Under the pieces are notes generated by a model, which was given only the letters and a program-made list of their open reading frames with translations, made no database searches and had not been told where the DNA came from. A stretch of DNA of 7,319 bases from Flavipsychrobacter stenotrophus (GTDB lineage: Bacteria > Bacteroidota > Bacteroidia > Chitinophagales > Chitinophagaceae). The position numbers were made by a program, and so were the translations under genes. Positions 4,822 through 7,319 of the stretch are shown here, piece after piece. The stretch lies in the NCBI GenBank assembly GCA_947372365.1, contig CANBTK010000087.1, positions 1 to 7,319 on the forward strand. The letters are read 5' to 3'. Each line of letters starts with the position of its first letter. Position 1 is the first letter of the stretch.

Positions 4822-7319
4822 TTATTGCTTAATCAGTTTTTCAACCAGCAGCCTGTTGCCATTGGTGCCAAACACATTCACCATATAAACGCCGTTAGGC
4901 AATGCCGAAATGTCCATGTCTTTAGTGTTAGTGGATTCTAAAGCCGTTTTGCCATCCATGCAGCTGATAACCACCTTTACTGTTACCGGCGACTCAATGT
5001 GCACCATGCGTGTAGCAGGGTTAGGGTAAATAGCAACACTTGCTGTTTCATTGATGTTATCTACGCCTACACTGCTTAAAGTAAACGCTGCCGATGTGCC
5101 CTCGCAGGTATTGGCATCAGTTACAATGACGCTATAAACACCATTGCCGGTAGGTGTTACTGTGTTGGTTGTTGCGCCGGAAATAACAGTTCCATTCTTT
5201 TTCCACTGGTAGGTAACAAATGTGCTGGCAGTATGCAGGATGCCACCGCTAAGTGTTATAACCGGCACTGGCGCTGCGAGTACATTTACTGCCACCCCCG
5301 GGGTAGTGGCTATGCAGGTGCCGCCAATGTTCTGGTAGCAGGTATAGGTGCCTGTTGTTGATGCAGAATAATTACTGTTGGTAGCCCCGCTTATGTTGGC
5401 CGAATTCCTTTTCCATTGGAAAACGCTTGTGCCAGTGCCGGTTGAGCTGATAGTCAGCAATACGCTGCCACCATGGCAAAACACAGTATCGCCACCAGAT
5501 ATTATAAACGGCAGGCCAAGGTTATTAACGCCCACAGACGAAGACAATGAAGAGCAGCCGGTTGAGTTACCCACCTGCACCTGGTAGGCGCCCGATGCCG
5601 ATGTTGTATAGCTGGAAGCAGTTGCGCCCGCAATAGCTACGCCGGTATTATACCACTGCCAGGTGTAGCCTGTGCCGGTTGATGCGTTGAGCGTAACACT
5701 ACCTGCGCAGAACGTGGTAGCGCCTGAAGGCGTAATAGTAGCCGCAGGGCCCGCATAAACAACGGTTGTTGCAGCCGAAGTGGCAGAGCAGCCATTGCTG
5801 TTGGTAACCCTTACTTTGTAGGCCGAAGGTATGCTGGCAGCGTATGTGGCATTAGTTTCGCCACCTATGGCGGTTGAGCCATAATACCACTGGTAAGTAT
5901 AGCCGGTGCCTGTTGGCGCATTCAGTACAACCGTATCGCCATAACAAATAGGTGCAGTGCCAGATGGGGAAACTGATGCAGAAGGCGTTGAGTAAAGGCT
6001 AACTGCATAAATGGCCGATGTGGCGCTGCAGCCTGCGCTGCTGGTAAGGGTAACTTTAAAATTGCCTGCAGCCGACGTGGTGTAGGTGGCATTAGTAGCT
6101 CCCCCTATGGCAGATGCGCCATTATACCATTGCCAGGTGTAGCCAGCCCCCGAAGCCGCAGTAAAGGTTACATTGCCGCCCGGGCAGAATGTAACTGGCC
6201 CTGAAGCTGAAACCGTTGTAGACGGCGTTGGGTTAACTGTAACAATAACAGGGCTGGTGGTGCTGTCGCTGCAGCCTGTGGCAATATTGGTGATATGTAC
6301 CAGGTAGTTGCCCGCAGCTGTGGCAGTATAAGTAGCATTGGTGGCACCGCTTATTGCTGTGCCTGAGTTGCCCCACTGGTAGCCTAGGCCCGCACCAGAT
6401 GGCGCAGTAAGCACTACGCTGCTGCCGCCACAAAAAGTGGTAGCGCCCGATGCCGAAATTGTATTAGTTGGGTAGGTACCTACAACTATAGTTGTTGCGC
6501 CCGATGTGCTGGAACAGCCACCTGCTGGGTTAGTTGTAACTACCCTGTAGCTGCCAGCTGCGGTAGCCGTATATGATGCGCTTGTAGCGCCTGATATGGG
6601 CGTCCCTCCATCATACCACTGGTAAGTGTAGCCACTGGTTGATGGGACGCTGAGCGTGCAACTGCCACCTGTACAAAACGTTGCCGGCCCTGATAGGCTG
6701 ACTGTAGGCACGGAAGGCGATGCGTTGATAAGCATAGTTATACTGGCGGTATCTGCACCACAAAGGCTCGTTACAATGTACATGATGATACTGGTACCAG
6801 CCGACACGCCGGTAACCACTCCCGATGAAGAAACTGTAGCGTTGGCATTAGACGAAGCCCAGGCTCCACCCGCAGGGGTATCGGATAGTGCTGTTGTGCC
6901 CCCTGCGCAAATGGCAGCAATGCCGCTAATAGGGCCAGCCATTGTTAAAGGGTTGATAGTCACCAATATAGTGGTGGTAGAAGTATCTACACCGTCATAA
7001 ACGTTAATAGTAAAAGCATCACTGCCCCAATAACCTGCTGCTGGTGTGTAAGACCATCCGGTAGTGGAAATAACCGAACCGGTGCCACCGCCCGATGAGC
7101 TGGAAGAGCTGGAAATAGACAAACTGCCATGCAATGGGCTGGCGAAAACGTACCAGTTGTCGGTGGTGCCAGAAGTGGCATCATACACATCCAGCATAGC
7201 ATCAATGCTCGTAGGCCCTGAACCCTGGCAAACCACCAGCGACTGAGGGTCGCCTCCAGTGAAGTAAAGCGACGAAAAGCCCGCCTGGGCGCTGGCATTG
7301 GTATTGCAAAAAGTTAAAA
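4822..7319 (-). CDS. Large secreted Ig-like repeat protein with T9SS type A sorting domain (5' end outside window)
   Basis: The frame is open from the right edge to a TAA at 4822-4824, giving 831 visible residues. A GTG at 7234-7236 is not the real start, because the frame continues upstream and reads LTFCNTNASAQAG, the end of a signal peptide (cleavage probably after ASA). Only a short N-terminus is missing. In order: a beta-rich cadherin-like domain (about 20-125) interrupted by seven Ser and three Gly (69-78), an Ig-like domain with paired Cys (about 128-199), seven Ig-like repeats (206-749) and a C-terminal type A sorting domain (750-831) with AIYPNPA near its start and NGVYMVNV near its end. 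Such tails direct proteins through the type IX secretion system, usually ending in cell-surface attachment or release. There is no catalytic domain, so adhesion or surface coating is the likely role (inference). It is convergent with the sigma/protease operon and has its own terminator; its promoter lies outside the window. Confidence 0.9.
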   Translation of the reverse strand, partial: LTFCNTNASAQAGFSSLYFTGGDPQSLVVCQGSGPTSIDAMLDVYDATSGTTDNWYVFASPLHGSLSISSSSSSSGGGTGSVISTTGWSYTPAAGYWGSDAFTINVYDGVDTSTTTILVTINPLTMAGPISGIAAICAGGTTALSDTPAGGAWASSNANATVSSSGVVTGVSAGTSIIMYIVTSLCGADTASITMLINASPSVPTVSLSGPATFCTGGSCTLSVPSTSGYTYQWYDGGTPISGATSASYTATAAGSYRVVTTNPAGGCSSTSGATTIVVGTYPTNTISASGATTFCGGSSVVLTAPSGAGLGYQWGNSGTAISGATNATYTATAAGNYLVHITNIATGCSDSTTSPVIVTVNPTPSTTVSASGPVTFCPGGNVTFTAASGAGYTWQWYNGASAIGGATNATYTTSAAGNFKVTLTSSAGCSATSAIYAVSLYSTPSASVSPSGTAPICYGDTVVLNAPTGTGYTYQWYYGSTAIGGETNATYAASIPSAYKVRVTNSNGCSATSAATTVVYAGPAATITPSGATTFCAGSVTLNASTGTGYTWQWYNTGVAIAGATASSYTTSASGAYQVQVGNSTGCSSLSSSVGVNNLGLPFIISGGDTVFCHGGSVLLTISSTGTGTSVFQWKRNSANISGATNSNYSASTTGTYTCYQNIGGTCIATTPGVAVNVLAAPVPVITLSGGILHTASTFVTYQWKKNGTVISGATTNTVTPTGNGVYSVIVTDANTCEGTSAAFTLSSVGVDNINETASVAIYPNPATRMVHIESPVTVKVVISCMDGKTALESTNTKDMDISALPNGVYMVNVFGTNGNRLLVEKLIKQ
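5071..6702 (-). repeat. Seven tandem Ig-like repeats within the secreted protein
   Basis: Units of about 63-82 residues follow each other without spacers. The shared pattern is SGxxxFCxGgxVxLxA, then YxWQWYnxGxxIxGATNATYTxxAxGxYxVxVTN, then a GCS near the end. Units 1-6 have a Cys in the first strand and one near the end, presumably forming the Ig disulfide. Unit 7, next to the sorting domain, is shorter and lacks the first Cys. Units differ enough at the DNA level that they are old or diversified copies rather than recent duplications. Confidence 0.85.

Noticed and set aside
5071..6702. The repeated DNA as a CRISPR array or recent tandem duplication
   Set aside because: The periodicity is about 230-245 bases, codes for Ig-like units in one frame, and the units are well diverged.
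7234..7236. GTG as the start of the Ig-repeat protein
   Set aside because: The frame stays open to the window edge and the upstream residues read like the end of a signal peptide, so the true start is outside the window.

Overview
The window looks like chromosomal DNA of a Bacteroidota bacterium, most likely from the Chitinophagaceae or a close relative. The evidence is a large exported Ig-repeat protein ending in a type IX secretion (Por) sorting tail, an RprY-like response regulator, a Bacteroidota-type ECF sigma factor, an exported DUF3108 protein, and promoter-like sites resembling the Bacteroidota -33/-7 elements rather than the E. coli -35/-10. Shine-Dalgarno sequences are weak or absent, as is usual in this phylum. 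There are no rRNA or tRNA genes, no CRISPR array and no intact insertion sequence.

Layout from left to right: (1) 3-98 (+), the last residues of a probable thioredoxin/TlpA-like protein. (2) 130-849 (-), an OmpR-family response regulator, convergent with the first gene. (3) 941-1525 (-), ruvC, whose real start is probably a TTG inside the longest ORF (ATG at 1573). (4) A divergent intergenic region with candidate promoters for both sides and a perfect 13-base palindrome. (5) 1694-2500 (+), an exported DUF3108 protein followed by a hairpin terminator. (6) 2732-4413 (+), a two-gene operon with an ATGA overlap: an ECF-type sigma factor, then a single-pass membrane protein that joins an anti-sigma-like cytoplasmic N-terminus to a periplasmic trypsin/HtrA-like serine protease with an intact catalytic triad; a strong terminator follows. 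(7) 4467-4764, a gene-free stretch between two convergent terminators. (8) 4822-7319 (-), a large secreted Ig-repeat protein that runs off the right edge, missing probably only the first part of its signal peptide.

The most interesting item is the sigma factor / membrane-protease pair. In the usual ECF arrangement the anti-sigma factor is a separate membrane protein that other proteases cleave. Here the probable anti-sigma partner carries its own protease domain on the far side of the membrane, so it may act as an envelope sensor, an effector or a self-cleaving switch. The other genes appear to be independent neighbours: a DNA-repair resolvase, a two-component regulator without a kinase in view, and surface or secreted proteins.
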